A DNA stretch of 22,779 nucleotides from Candidatus Atribacteria bacterium (GTDB taxonomy: Bacteria; Atribacterota; Atribacteria; Atribacterales; Atribacteraceae), in assembly GCA_018056205.1 (NCBI GenBank), contig JAGPGC010000005.1, positions 1 to 22,779 on the forward strand, written 5' to 3'. The translations under genes and the position numbers were made by a program. This document shows positions 7,719-14,704 of the stretch, piece after piece. The stretch's first letter is position 1. Every line of letters starts with the position of its first letter. The notes below the pieces were generated by a model. It searched no databases. It saw only the letters and a list, made by a program, of their open reading frames with translations, and had not been told where the DNA came from.

Positions 7719-7950
7719 CTTTATGGCTGCCCACCCTGGTTGCAGAGAAAAAGATATGCTGCGGCTCAAACAATATATTAAGCAGGAACTACAGATAAAA
7801 CCTGAGCAGGTGCAGATTTTCATCCCGGCACCTGCTACTTATTCTGCTGTTATGTATTACACGGGCAGGGATCCTTTTACCGGTAAAAAAATTTTTGTAG
7901 AAAAAGCAGTTAAAAAGAAGGATAAACAGAAAAGAATTATTACCGAATAA
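7719..7950 (+). pseudogene. 3' fragment of ygiQ (duplicate)
   Basis: The fragment encodes the last 76 residues of the YgiQ protein at 2867-4549, beginning at FMAAHPGCREK, with one conservative change (ERAVKK to EKAVKK). It has no radical-SAM core and no start of its own; the open frame upstream (from 7633) is unrelated sequence. It is the ygiQ part of the right copy of the 395-bp repeat and faces the intact usp gene, which indicates that ygiQ and usp were once convergent neighbours. Confidence 0.93.
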
Positions 7951-8113
7951 GCATTGATTATTGAACATCCCTTCAGCACCATTAAGAGGTCCTGGGATGC
8001 CTCCTAACTCACTTTACTATAAGGACGCTACAATTATGCGCTTCTTGGAGAACAGCATTACTTACACTACCCAGGAATAATTTTTTTAAACCACCCAGTC
8101 CTCTACTGCCCAG
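7719..8113 (+). repeat. 395-bp direct repeat, right copy
   Basis: It pairs with 4318-4712. The left edge follows unrelated AT-rich sequence; the right edge falls within the intact universal stress protein gene, in the codons for the ATP-binding loop. The high identity shows that the duplication is recent or has been kept uniform by recombination. Confidence 0.97.
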
Positions 8114-8455
8114 AACGATCATATCAAACCCTTCCTCGCGTGCTACCTCTACAATAATATGAGAAGGGTGTCCCTCTTTTAAAATTGTACGGCCCTTTAG
8201 GTTTTTTTCTTCTAATAATGTTAAGGCTTCTAAGAGGATCTTCTCTATCTCTTTTTTTTGATTTTCCTTCATCTCTTGGAAAAGTTCTATTTGTTCCTGG
8301 GTGATACCTTCATAAGAATAAAATATATCTAGTTTAGGTTCATAGACATGGATGAGGGCTACTTCCGAAGCCTTACATCCTTCGGCAATAACCGTAGCTT
8401 CTTCTAAGGCTTTTTTACTTTGTTCTGATCCATATACACAAACTAAAATTTTCAT
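8009..8455 (-). CDS. Universal stress protein (UspA family)
   Basis: From the ATG at 8455 the product is 148 residues (MKILVCVYGSEQS...), a normal single-domain Usp. The C-terminal GSRGLGGLKKLFLGSVS matches the G-x2-G-x9-G-S ATP-binding motif exactly, so it is probably the ATP-binding type that dimerises and acts in stress survival. AAAGGAGGT (8462-8470) lies seven bases upstream of this ATG; the in-frame start 13 codons earlier lacks such a site. The last 34 codons lie in the 395-bp repeat. Downstream on the same strand is only the ygiQ fragment in the opposite orientation. Confidence 0.93.
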   Translation of the reverse strand: MKILVCVYGSEQSKKALEEATVIAEGCKASEVALIHVYEPKLDIFYSYEGITQEQIELFQEMKENQKKEIEKILLEALTLLEEKNLKGRTILKEGHPSHIIVEVAREEGFDMIVLGSRGLGGLKKLFLGSVSNAVLQEAHNCSVLIVK

Positions 8456-8599
8456 CTCAAAACCTCCTTTATTATTTATTATTTTTGAGCACACCTAATG
8501 AATACTCGTACTTATAGGTAGTTCTTGTTTTCTGCTCTATGGGTTAATAATCAAGCAAAAATATTTTACTCAGAGCAATTAAACTCGTTAAGATCTTGT

Positions 8600-8956
8600 C
8601 CAAAAATGAATGGACATCAATTAGATTATATCATAATTATCTCATACAGAAAATAGTTTACCAGGGCAGTCAATTCTTTGCTCTTGTTGGGATTTTCTCT
8701 TCTTTCTTCTGCCAGTTGGTCTAAGGCCCCGGTAAGCTGTTCTTCTGCCATTGGTGACCTTAGCTTAAGCCTGTCTTTTTCGGCAAGCAGAAAGGGTCTT
8801 AAGTTAACCTACGTTCTAAGTGGAAGGGAGAGCGCTGATAGAAGGTCTGGGGGAAGTAATCTCTGGCCATATCTTTCTCCAACTATTCCCATCACCACCT
8901 ACTAAGATGAGTTTCTGGTCAGAGAGCTGGAACTACCTTCGGATACACTCAAAACT
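8600..8956 (-). pseudogene. Degenerate ISLre2/UPF0236-type transposase
   Basis: Minus-strand frames give scattered pieces of one protein family. They are QLSDQKLILVGGDGNSW (second catalytic-Asp region), then in another frame QTFYQRSPFHLERRLT, then EEQLTGALDQLAEERRENPN. Stops and frameshifts separate them, so the gene is dead. The upstream end shares the 17-bp CGGATACACTCAAAACT with the fragment at 4821-4837 but lacks the EIDGTMIHLQ region found there, so the two copies lost different internal parts. The lower boundary is approximate. Confidence 0.7.
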
Positions 8957-9064
8957 GATATTATTTAAGAGGTTTAGAAAAATAATTTATAAAAATAATC
9001 TGTAAAGGTCAAATTTTGGTACCTGACACTCTCTAATGACCCCTCTGAGTTTCCTAAATTAAAT

Positions 9065-9093
9065 TTGACAATGTAGTCAATATATACTAAAAT
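9065..9093 (+). promoter_or_regulatory. Sigma70-type promoter for the 9117 gene
   Basis: TTGACA (9065-9070) and TAAAAT (9088-9093) are separated by exactly 17 bp. The first is the full consensus -35; the second differs from TATAAT at one position. Transcription would begin near 9100, just before the AGAAGGA ribosome site at 9102-9108 and the ATG at 9117, giving a very short leader. It is the strongest promoter I can see in the window. Confidence 0.75.
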
Positions 9094-9116
9094 TCTAACT
9101 TAGAAGGATTGCCTTT

Positions 9117-9701
9117 ATGGATCTATTTGGCATTACTAAATCTAAATTGAGAAAAGAACTCCTATTGCTCTATTTTACCAATCCAAACAAAAAGTACTAT
9201 TTGAGGGAATTAGAGAGGATATTAAACTTTTCAGTGGGAAATATCCGACGCGAATTGATTAGATTAGAGCAGACTGGATTTTTTTGTTGTAAAAATGAAG
9301 GAAACTTTGTCTATTATTATTTAAATCAAAATCATCCTCTATTTAAAGAGTTAAGAAATATTACTTTTAAAACTTATGGTTTTCCCAGAATGCTGCAAAA
9401 TGTTTTAAAAAAATTTAGCTCCATAAATCAGGCTTTTATTTATGGTTCTTTTACCCAAGAGGGGGAGGGATGGGAAGACAGTGAGATAAATCTATTGATT
9501 ATAGGTAAAGTTGAGGAGGATAGATTAAATAAAGAGATAGAGCGTTTAGAGAGAAAATCACAAAGGGAAATTAATTATGCTATTTATGAAAAAGAGGATT
9601 TTGAGCGGGAAAAAGAAGAGGGTAACCCCTTTATCCTGAATATTTTAAAAGAGAAGAAAGTATTTTTAATTGGAGAGGAGAACAGGTCAATTTACTTCTG
9701 A
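9117..9701 (+). CDS. Winged-helix protein with degenerate nucleotidyltransferase domain
   Basis: The 194-residue protein has an N-terminal winged helix (about residues 8-75; KKYYLRELERIL then NIRRELIRLEQTG is the DNA-recognition part). A C-terminal Pol-beta-type (MNT-like) nucleotidyltransferase fold follows. The catalytic signature is altered: GSFTQEGEGWEDSEINLLI (110-128) has Ser-Glu-Ile-Asn where active enzymes have Ser-Asp-x-Asp. It may therefore bind rather than transfer nucleotides, and a regulatory or antitoxin-like role is possible. The ribosome site and promoter are excellent. The last residues (ENRSIYF) and the TGA overlap a GGTCA...TGACC motif, so the 3' end may have been remade by a repeat. 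A broken paralogue lies at 11452-11844. Confidence 0.8.
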   Translation: MDLFGITKSKLRKELLLLYFTNPNKKYYLRELERILNFSVGNIRRELIRLEQTGFFCCKNEGNFVYYYLNQNHPLFKELRNITFKTYGFPRMLQNVLKKFSSINQAFIYGSFTQEGEGWEDSEINLLIIGKVEEDRLNKEIERLERKSQREINYAIYEKEDFEREKEEGNPFILNILKEKKVFLIGEENRSIYF

Positions 9702-9897
9702 CCCTTTGTCCCTGTTTCCAGAATTGAAGTAAAAATACTTTGAAAACGGCAGAGGAATTTGTAAATACGGTACTGGAAATAGTTCAAAAAGAAAATCCCC
9801 AATTCAGACTTAGTTTTAAAAATGGATAAATAATTGTAATTTATAATTAAATAGAGAAGTGCAAATATAAAGCCTAAATGATTAGATTCTTTTAAAG
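9702..9897. other. Spacer with possible small coding remnant
   Basis: A short frame from TTG 9740 to TAA 9829 reads LKTAEEFVNTVLEIV then QKENPQFRLSFKNG. It looks like the amphipathic C-terminal piece of a lost gene rather than random sequence, but I do not recognise it, and no ribosome site precedes it. The rest is AT-rich spacer. Confidence 0.3.
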
Positions 9898-9926
9898 AAG
9901 GCGAAATTTGTTTCGCCTCTTTTATT
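9897..9926 (+). terminator. Rho-independent terminator
   Basis: GGCGAAA (9900-9906), a TTTG loop, then TTTCGCC (9911-9917) are followed by TCTTTTATTT. This ends the transcript of the 9117 gene and separates it from the efflux pump gene. Confidence 0.8.
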
Positions 9927-9987
9927 TATTATAGCAATAATTATAGCAATTTTGAAACAATTGAATCATAAGGAGGAAAAAACAATA

Positions 9988-11328
9988 GTGAAAAATATCA
10001 ACTTAACCGAAGGTAGTATTTTTAAAAATATCCTGTTCTTGTCTCTACCCTCGATGGTAACTCTTTTACTTCAAGATGCCTTTAATCTGGTAGATATGTA
10101 TTTTGTGGGGAAATTGAGTGCGAGTGCTCTTGCCTCAGTGTCGATGGCTGGCATTATTGTAGGACTACTTCTGGTGGCAGTTAACGGTATATCTGCCGGG
10201 ACCGTGGCTCTTGTCTCTCGGCATGTGGGTGAGGGGGATATCGATAAAGCAGATAAAGTAGTAATGCAATCCTTTATCTTAGGATTGATTATGACGGTTA
10301 TTGTAACCATTATAGGGTGTCTTTTTGCGCCTCAGATGCTGGAATTGCTGGGTGCCTCTGAAGAGGTGGTTATCCAGGGGACCTCCTATTTAAGGATAAC
10401 TTTTGGAGGAAGCATTACTATCTTCTTAACGGTGTTGATGTTCTCGGCGCTACGAGGGGCTGGAGATCCCCTTTCTCCTATGAGAATATTAGTAGTAAGT
10501 ACGATTGCCAACATTATTCTCGACCCGATTATGATTTATGGTCTTTGGGGTTTCCCCCGGTTAGAAGTCGCGGGTTCGGCTTTAGCTACCATTGTGGCCC
10601 GGGCTATTGGTATGGTTATGGTTCTTCGAGTGATGTTTCAGGAGAAGAGCATCATAAAATTAAGAGCTCAAGATTTCCATTTTAATTGGGATATTGTAAA
10701 GAATATTATGAAGATAGGAACCCCAGGGGCCTTGGGGGCTCTTGTTCTTAATATTTCTGCCCTCCTTTTAATGGGTATAGTTGCTACTTTTGGCACTTTT
10801 GCTGTAGCAGCTTACGGAGTGGGTATGCGTTTAAATATGGCAGTGATGATCCCCACGATGGGTTTTGGAGTGGCTAGCGCTACCTTAGTTGGTCAGAATC
10901 TGGGTGCAGGTAAGTCTGAAAGGGCTGAAAAGAGCGGGTGGGTATGTGCCGGAATTAGTGCCAGTATAATGGCAATTCTTTCCATTGTATTTTTGCTCTT
11001 GTCCGGTGATCTTATCTCTATTTTTAATGATGAAATTGAGGTGGTAAAAATTGGCACTCAATTTATTCGAATTTTAGCCCCGAGTTATATTTTTATTGGT
11101 TCAGGGATGACCCTGGGACGAGGGCTGGAGGGGGCTGGTGATACCATCCACACTATGATGTTTTCCACCATTACGATGCTCGTTTTGCGAATACCGCTAG
11201 CCTGGTATCTACCGCACTGGTTTGGTATGAAAGGAATATGGAGTTCTTTAGCACTTACAAATGCTATTTACGGCATTATTGTAGCTATATGGTTTAAGAT
11301 GGGAAGGTGGAAGAAAAGGAAAATATAA
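9988..11328 (+). CDS. MATE family efflux transporter
   Basis: The 446-residue membrane protein has two MatE halves and about 12 hydrophobic segments. It uses a Na+ or H+ gradient to export cationic drugs or metabolites. Family features include FLSLPSMVTLLLQ then NLVDMYFVGKL in the first half, GTPGALGALVLNIS opening the second, and GAGKSERAEKSGW and RGLEGAGDT later. I place the start at GTG 9988 because AAGGAGG (9970-9976) lies 11 bases before it. The frame is open from a TTG at 9952, but that codon is upstream of the ribosome site. The substrate cannot be told. Winged-helix paralogues flank it on both sides in inverted orientation. Confidence 0.93.
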   Translation: MKNINLTEGSIFKNILFLSLPSMVTLLLQDAFNLVDMYFVGKLSASALASVSMAGIIVGLLLVAVNGISAGTVALVSRHVGEGDIDKADKVVMQSFILGLIMTVIVTIIGCLFAPQMLELLGASEEVVIQGTSYLRITFGGSITIFLTVLMFSALRGAGDPLSPMRILVVSTIANIILDPIMIYGLWGFPRLEVAGSALATIVARAIGMVMVLRVMFQEKSIIKLRAQDFHFNWDIVKNIMKIGTPGALGALVLNISALLLMGIVATFGTFAVAAYGVGMRLNMAVMIPTMGFGVASATLVGQNLGAGKSERAEKSGWVCAGISASIMAILSIVFLLLSGDLISIFNDEIEVVKIGTQFIRILAPSYIFIGSGMTLGRGLEGAGDTIHTMMFSTITMLVLRIPLAWYLPHWFGMKGIWSSLALTNAIYGIIVAIWFKMGRWKKRKI

Positions 11329-11451
11329 TTCATTAGCTATGAGAAAGGCAAGGATTGATCAAGGTCGGAGATTATGTGTTTTGCAATATCTATAGAGAAA
11401 GGGCTTTTAGAAAAATATGATCTCCTCAAGGAGAAAAAATACCCTAACCGT

Positions 11452-11844
11452 AATTTTTCCCATGATGAGCAACTCAATCTCGCTATCAACTCTTTCTTAT
11501 CCTTTAGCAAAAAAACCGTAAATGAAAGCATAAGTTATTCCCTTAAATTTCAATAAAACATCACGAAGTGTTTTGGGGATACCTGAAGTTTTAAAGATAA
11601 TATTCTTTAATTCATCATACAGAAGGTAAGATTGATTAAGGTAATAATAAACCAGGTTTCCTTTGCTTTCGCTCAGGAAAAGACCTGTTCTTTCCAGTTT
11701 GATTAATTCCCGACGGATATTAGCTACAGGATAGTTAAGTATTCTCTCCAGTTCTCTTAAGTAGTATTTCTGGTCGTTATTGATAAAATACAATGTTAAA
11801 AGGTCTTCTCTTAACTTAGATTTGGAAATAGAAAATAAATCCAT
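11452..11844 (-). pseudogene. Nonsense-mutated winged-helix/nucleotidyltransferase paralogue
   Basis: From ATG 11844 the minus strand encodes MDLFSISKSKLREDLL and continues in parallel with the intact protein at 9117. It has the same winged-helix motif (YYLRELERIL, NIRRELIKLERTG) and the same linker. In the nucleotidyltransferase signature it reads AFIYGFFAKG, then TAA (11497-11499), and the same frame resumes with ERVDSEIELLIMGKI before similarity is lost. So a stop codon cuts the motif, and the remaining C-terminal 60 or so residues are missing. The winged-helix half could still be made as a 115-residue DNA-binding protein. A CCCTCACC repeat lies 40 bp upstream and may have displaced its promoter. 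Confidence 0.8.
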
Positions 11845-11884
11845 ACTATAAGATACTCTTTCTGAAATAAGGAACAATATATTC

Positions 11885-11930
11885 TGACACCCTCACCCTA
11901 ACCCTCTCCCTTCAAGGGAGAGGAGAAGAA
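11885..11930 (+). repeat. CCCTCACC...AAGGGAGAGG repeat, copy 3
   Basis: It reads CACCCTCACCCTAACCCTC with the palindrome CTCTCCCTTCAAGGGAGAG. It has the same orientation as 7515-7572 and lies upstream of the broken winged-helix gene. Confidence 0.8.
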
Positions 11931-12002
11931 GAGGAAGTAAGGTATTTTTCTTTATTTCTTAACTGTATTTTACTATATACTCAATACTGAATACTTATAA
12001 TA

Positions 12003-12036
12003 GAGGGGTTTCAGGGGATACCTCCCCTGAATATCT
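12003..12036 (-). repeat. TTCAGGGG/CCCCTGAA hairpin repeat, copy 2
   Basis: This is the reverse complement of 7482-7516, with the same arms and outer flanks (GAGGGGT and ATATCT) and a different loop. It lies about 180 bp upstream of mod. Confidence 0.75.
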
Positions 12037-12080
12037 TGTGTTTTTGATTTGGAGTAATTTTTGTTATCAATATTAATAGC

Positions 12081-12110
12081 GTGGCATTTACCACTTTATT
12101 TTGTTATAAT
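12081..12110 (+). promoter_or_regulatory. Candidate promoter of the defence operon
   Basis: A perfect TATAAT at 12105-12110 has a weak -35 candidate GTGGCA (12081-12086) at 18 bp spacing. It is the only good -10 box in the 200 bp before mod. The leader would be about 100 bases and AT-rich. No operator is recognisable. Confidence 0.35.
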
Positions 12111-12214
12111 AATTTTAATTGTTATTAAATTAGTACTTAATAATCTGTTTGTTAATTTTATTCTATAAAGATTATAAAAAAAATTGAATAAAAAAGTTTT
12201 TATAGGACTAATTC

Positions 12215-14698
12215 ATGATTAAAGAACAAAAATTTTACAAAGCCCTGCAAGATGTATTTATCGGCGCCCAGATTGAAGGTGAAGGCGGTTTTGTTAATTT
12301 GATGAGGATAAAATCAAATTACTACCGCAAAATTGAAGCTATTCTTAAAGACGATATCGAAAAAGCTTTAGAAAAATATCCCTCTTTCAGAGATGAACTT
12401 TTTGACAAGCTCTATTCCTTTTTCAGCCGATATTTTACGGAAAGCGGCTCAATCTATTTCAACCAAACACCATTTCACAACAACATTTACGAAAAGGTTT
12501 ATACCGACGAAAAGGATGTTATTCTCTTTTGGAAAACGCAGATGCTCTACTATGTCAAAACTGACCGGATTTTTAGAAGCTTGCCGGTTGAGTTTGACGG
12601 CTTCAAATTTTATTTCGATGCATCAAGGATAGAAAATAAAAAAGCCAATGAAAAACGCTCACTTGTTTTTGAATTAAACCCAATCCGTGAAGACGACACT
12701 ATTGTTTTTGGCGTTAAATACTCCGAAAAAGGAACAAAAACAAAACAAGATGAAATATTGAAAGCCTTAAAGAGAAAAGGTATTGCTATTACTGAAGACC
12801 AACTAGTACGTGCTTTTAGAATTTTTGAAAAGCAAAGTGAGGTTGATTTTTTTATCAATAAAAACGCTAAAGCGTTTTTGCAGGAGCAGTTTAAACTCTG
12901 GAGTTATCAATATTTCTGGGAAGGGGCCAAAGAATGGAGTGCGGACAGGGTTAATCAACTGCAAATCTTAAAAGACATTGCCTTTAAGATTATTGATTTT
13001 ATTTCACAGTTTGAAGATGAATTAGTAAAAATCTGGAACAAACCAAAGTTTGTGAAAAACTCAAATTATGTGATTACATTAGATAGAATTAAAGATATAT
13101 CATTAGTAGAAAAAATTTTAAAGCATAAAAATATAAATGAACAAATTAAAGAGTGGCAAGAATTAGGGATAGTAGATGAGAACTTTAAAGTAACTGATAT
13201 TTTTACATCCGATTTAATGGGTAAACATTTATCAGAAAAATATCAACATTTTCCGATTGACACCAAATATATCAAGGATTTAGAACTGGAGATTTTGAGT
13301 CAGTTTGATGATTTAGACAATTCCTTAGACGGCTGGCTGATAAAGAGTGAAAACTATCAAGCATTGAATACTATTCTGCCCAAATTCAAAGAAAAAGTAC
13401 AGACAATTTACATTGATCCACCGTTTAATTTGGATTCTTCTGATCAGTTTTTATATCGCACAAACTATAAAGATGCCAACTGGGCAACACTTCTTGAAAA
13501 CCGATTAAAACTCGCCAAAGATTGGCTTGGTAAAAAGGGAAGTATTTTTGTAAGATGCGATTATAATGGGAATTGGATTGTAAGACCGATTATGGATGAG
13601 ATTTTTGATAATAATTACAGAAATGAAATAATTTTAAGCAAATCGGCAAAATTAACCGAGAAGATTAATAAATATCACAGTGCGCATGATTCTTTATATT
13701 TCTACACAAAGTCAGGTGATTACGATTTTGAACCTGCTACTAAAAAAAGAGATGGATCAAAATGGAGAGGTATGCATTTGCCCGGCATCCGATGGTCGCC
13801 TATTCCAGATGAATTCGTAAAACTGTTTTCAAGGGAAAATTTAAAGGAAAGGAATGGAAAATTCCTAACCCGCGCAAGAATAATTCTGGGTAAGGAATTA
13901 CTACCTCCCGAAAGAAGACATTGGGCGTTAAGTCAGGAGTCCATTTTTGAGTTAGAAAAAGAATGTAAAATTAAGTTAAGTGAAAAAGGAGAACCACAAA
14001 CCGAAGAGGCAGAAACTCAAAAATTAACGGATAACTGGACTGATTGGGTTGGCTACTCTTCAATATGGGGTTTTACTACAGAAAATAATGAAAAAGTACT
14101 TGAACGAGTTATTATGACCTCTTCCTTTAGGGAAAACGATTTAATTTTTGACTTCTTCCTCGGTTCCGGCACCACTACCGCCGTAGCCCATAAACTTGGC
14201 AGAAAATGGCTTGGCGTGGAGATGGGGGAGCATTTTTATAGTGTAATTTTACCACGAATGAAAAAAGTTTTGGCTTATGATAAATCTGGTATTTCAAAAG
14301 AAGTAAAGGAATATCAAGGCGGTGGTTTTTTCAAATACTACGACCTTGAGCAATACGAAGAAGCACTGGCAAATTGCAAATACGAAGATGGTGATTTGTT
14401 TAATGCGCCCGGCAGAAGTCCCTATCAGGAATATGTCTTTATGAAAGACGAAAAGATGCTAAAAGCAATGGAAATTGATTATAAGAACGACAAAGTAGAA
14501 GTTGATTTATCAAAACTTTACCCAAATCCCTCGGCTCCGCTCGAGACAAGCATAGACATTGCCGAAACCTTATCTAACCTTACCGGTAAATGGATTAAGA
14601 AAATCAGCGATGGCGAGGTGGAGCTTGAAGATGGGATGAAAATCAACACCAAAGATTTGGATTATAAACTCATTAAGCCTTTAATTTGGTGGGAGTGA
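12215..14698 (+). CDS. Type III-like DNA methyltransferase (Mod), beta class
   Basis: The 827-residue protein is a beta-class adenine/cytosine-N4 methyltransferase. The catalytic motif comes first (Asp401-Pro-Pro-Phe in TIYIDPPFNLDSS) and the AdoMet motif later (FDFFLGSGTTTAVAHKLG, about 646-663), the beta order. The region between them probably holds the target-recognition domain. The motif is DPPF rather than the common DPPY. About 330 N-terminal residues precede the catalytic core, an extension longer than in classical Type III Mod, and about 150 residues follow motif I. The start is ATG 12215 with only a weak AGGA upstream. It is the first gene of a four-gene operon that ends with Res, so it should set sequence specificity and protect the host. 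Confidence 0.9.
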   Translation: MIKEQKFYKALQDVFIGAQIEGEGGFVNLMRIKSNYYRKIEAILKDDIEKALEKYPSFRDELFDKLYSFFSRYFTESGSIYFNQTPFHNNIYEKVYTDEKDVILFWKTQMLYYVKTDRIFRSLPVEFDGFKFYFDASRIENKKANEKRSLVFELNPIREDDTIVFGVKYSEKGTKTKQDEILKALKRKGIAITEDQLVRAFRIFEKQSEVDFFINKNAKAFLQEQFKLWSYQYFWEGAKEWSADRVNQLQILKDIAFKIIDFISQFEDELVKIWNKPKFVKNSNYVITLDRIKDISLVEKILKHKNINEQIKEWQELGIVDENFKVTDIFTSDLMGKHLSEKYQHFPIDTKYIKDLELEILSQFDDLDNSLDGWLIKSENYQALNTILPKFKEKVQTIYIDPPFNLDSSDQFLYRTNYKDANWATLLENRLKLAKDWLGKKGSIFVRCDYNGNWIVRPIMDEIFDNNYRNEIILSKSAKLTEKINKYHSAHDSLYFYTKSGDYDFEPATKKRDGSKWRGMHLPGIRWSPIPDEFVKLFSRENLKERNGKFLTRARIILGKELLPPERRHWALSQESIFELEKECKIKLSEKGEPQTEEAETQKLTDNWTDWVGYSSIWGFTTENNEKVLERVIMTSSFRENDLIFDFFLGSGTTTAVAHKLGRKWLGVEMGEHFYSVILPRMKKVLAYDKSGISKEVKEYQGGGFFKYYDLEQYEEALANCKYEDGDLFNAPGRSPYQEYVFMKDEKMLKAMEIDYKNDKVEVDLSKLYPNPSAPLETSIDIAETLSNLTGKWIKKISDGEVELEDGMKINTKDLDYKLIKPLIWWE

Positions 14699-14704
14699 TA
14701 AATT

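Larger units (their letters stand above)
11845..12214. other. Repeat-bearing spacer before the defence operon
   Basis: The spacer holds the CCCTCACC repeat (11885-11930), the inverse CAGGGG hairpin repeat (12003-12036) and about 170 bp of very AT-rich DNA leading to mod, including an A8 run at about 12177-12184. I see no gene. Confidence 0.65.

Noticed and set aside
11337..11531. Minus-strand 64-codon frame overlapping the paralogue's 3' end
   Set aside because: A different frame from the paralogue; no match to its C-terminus that I can see.
11374..11556. 60-codon + strand frame after the MATE gene
   Set aside because: It is the antisense of the broken winged-helix paralogue, with no ribosome site or similarity.
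12177..13746. Possible phase-variation tracts near or in mod
   Set aside because: Only A7-A8 runs are present, expected in DNA this AT-rich; no tetranucleotide or long repeat of the kind that switches Type III mod genes.
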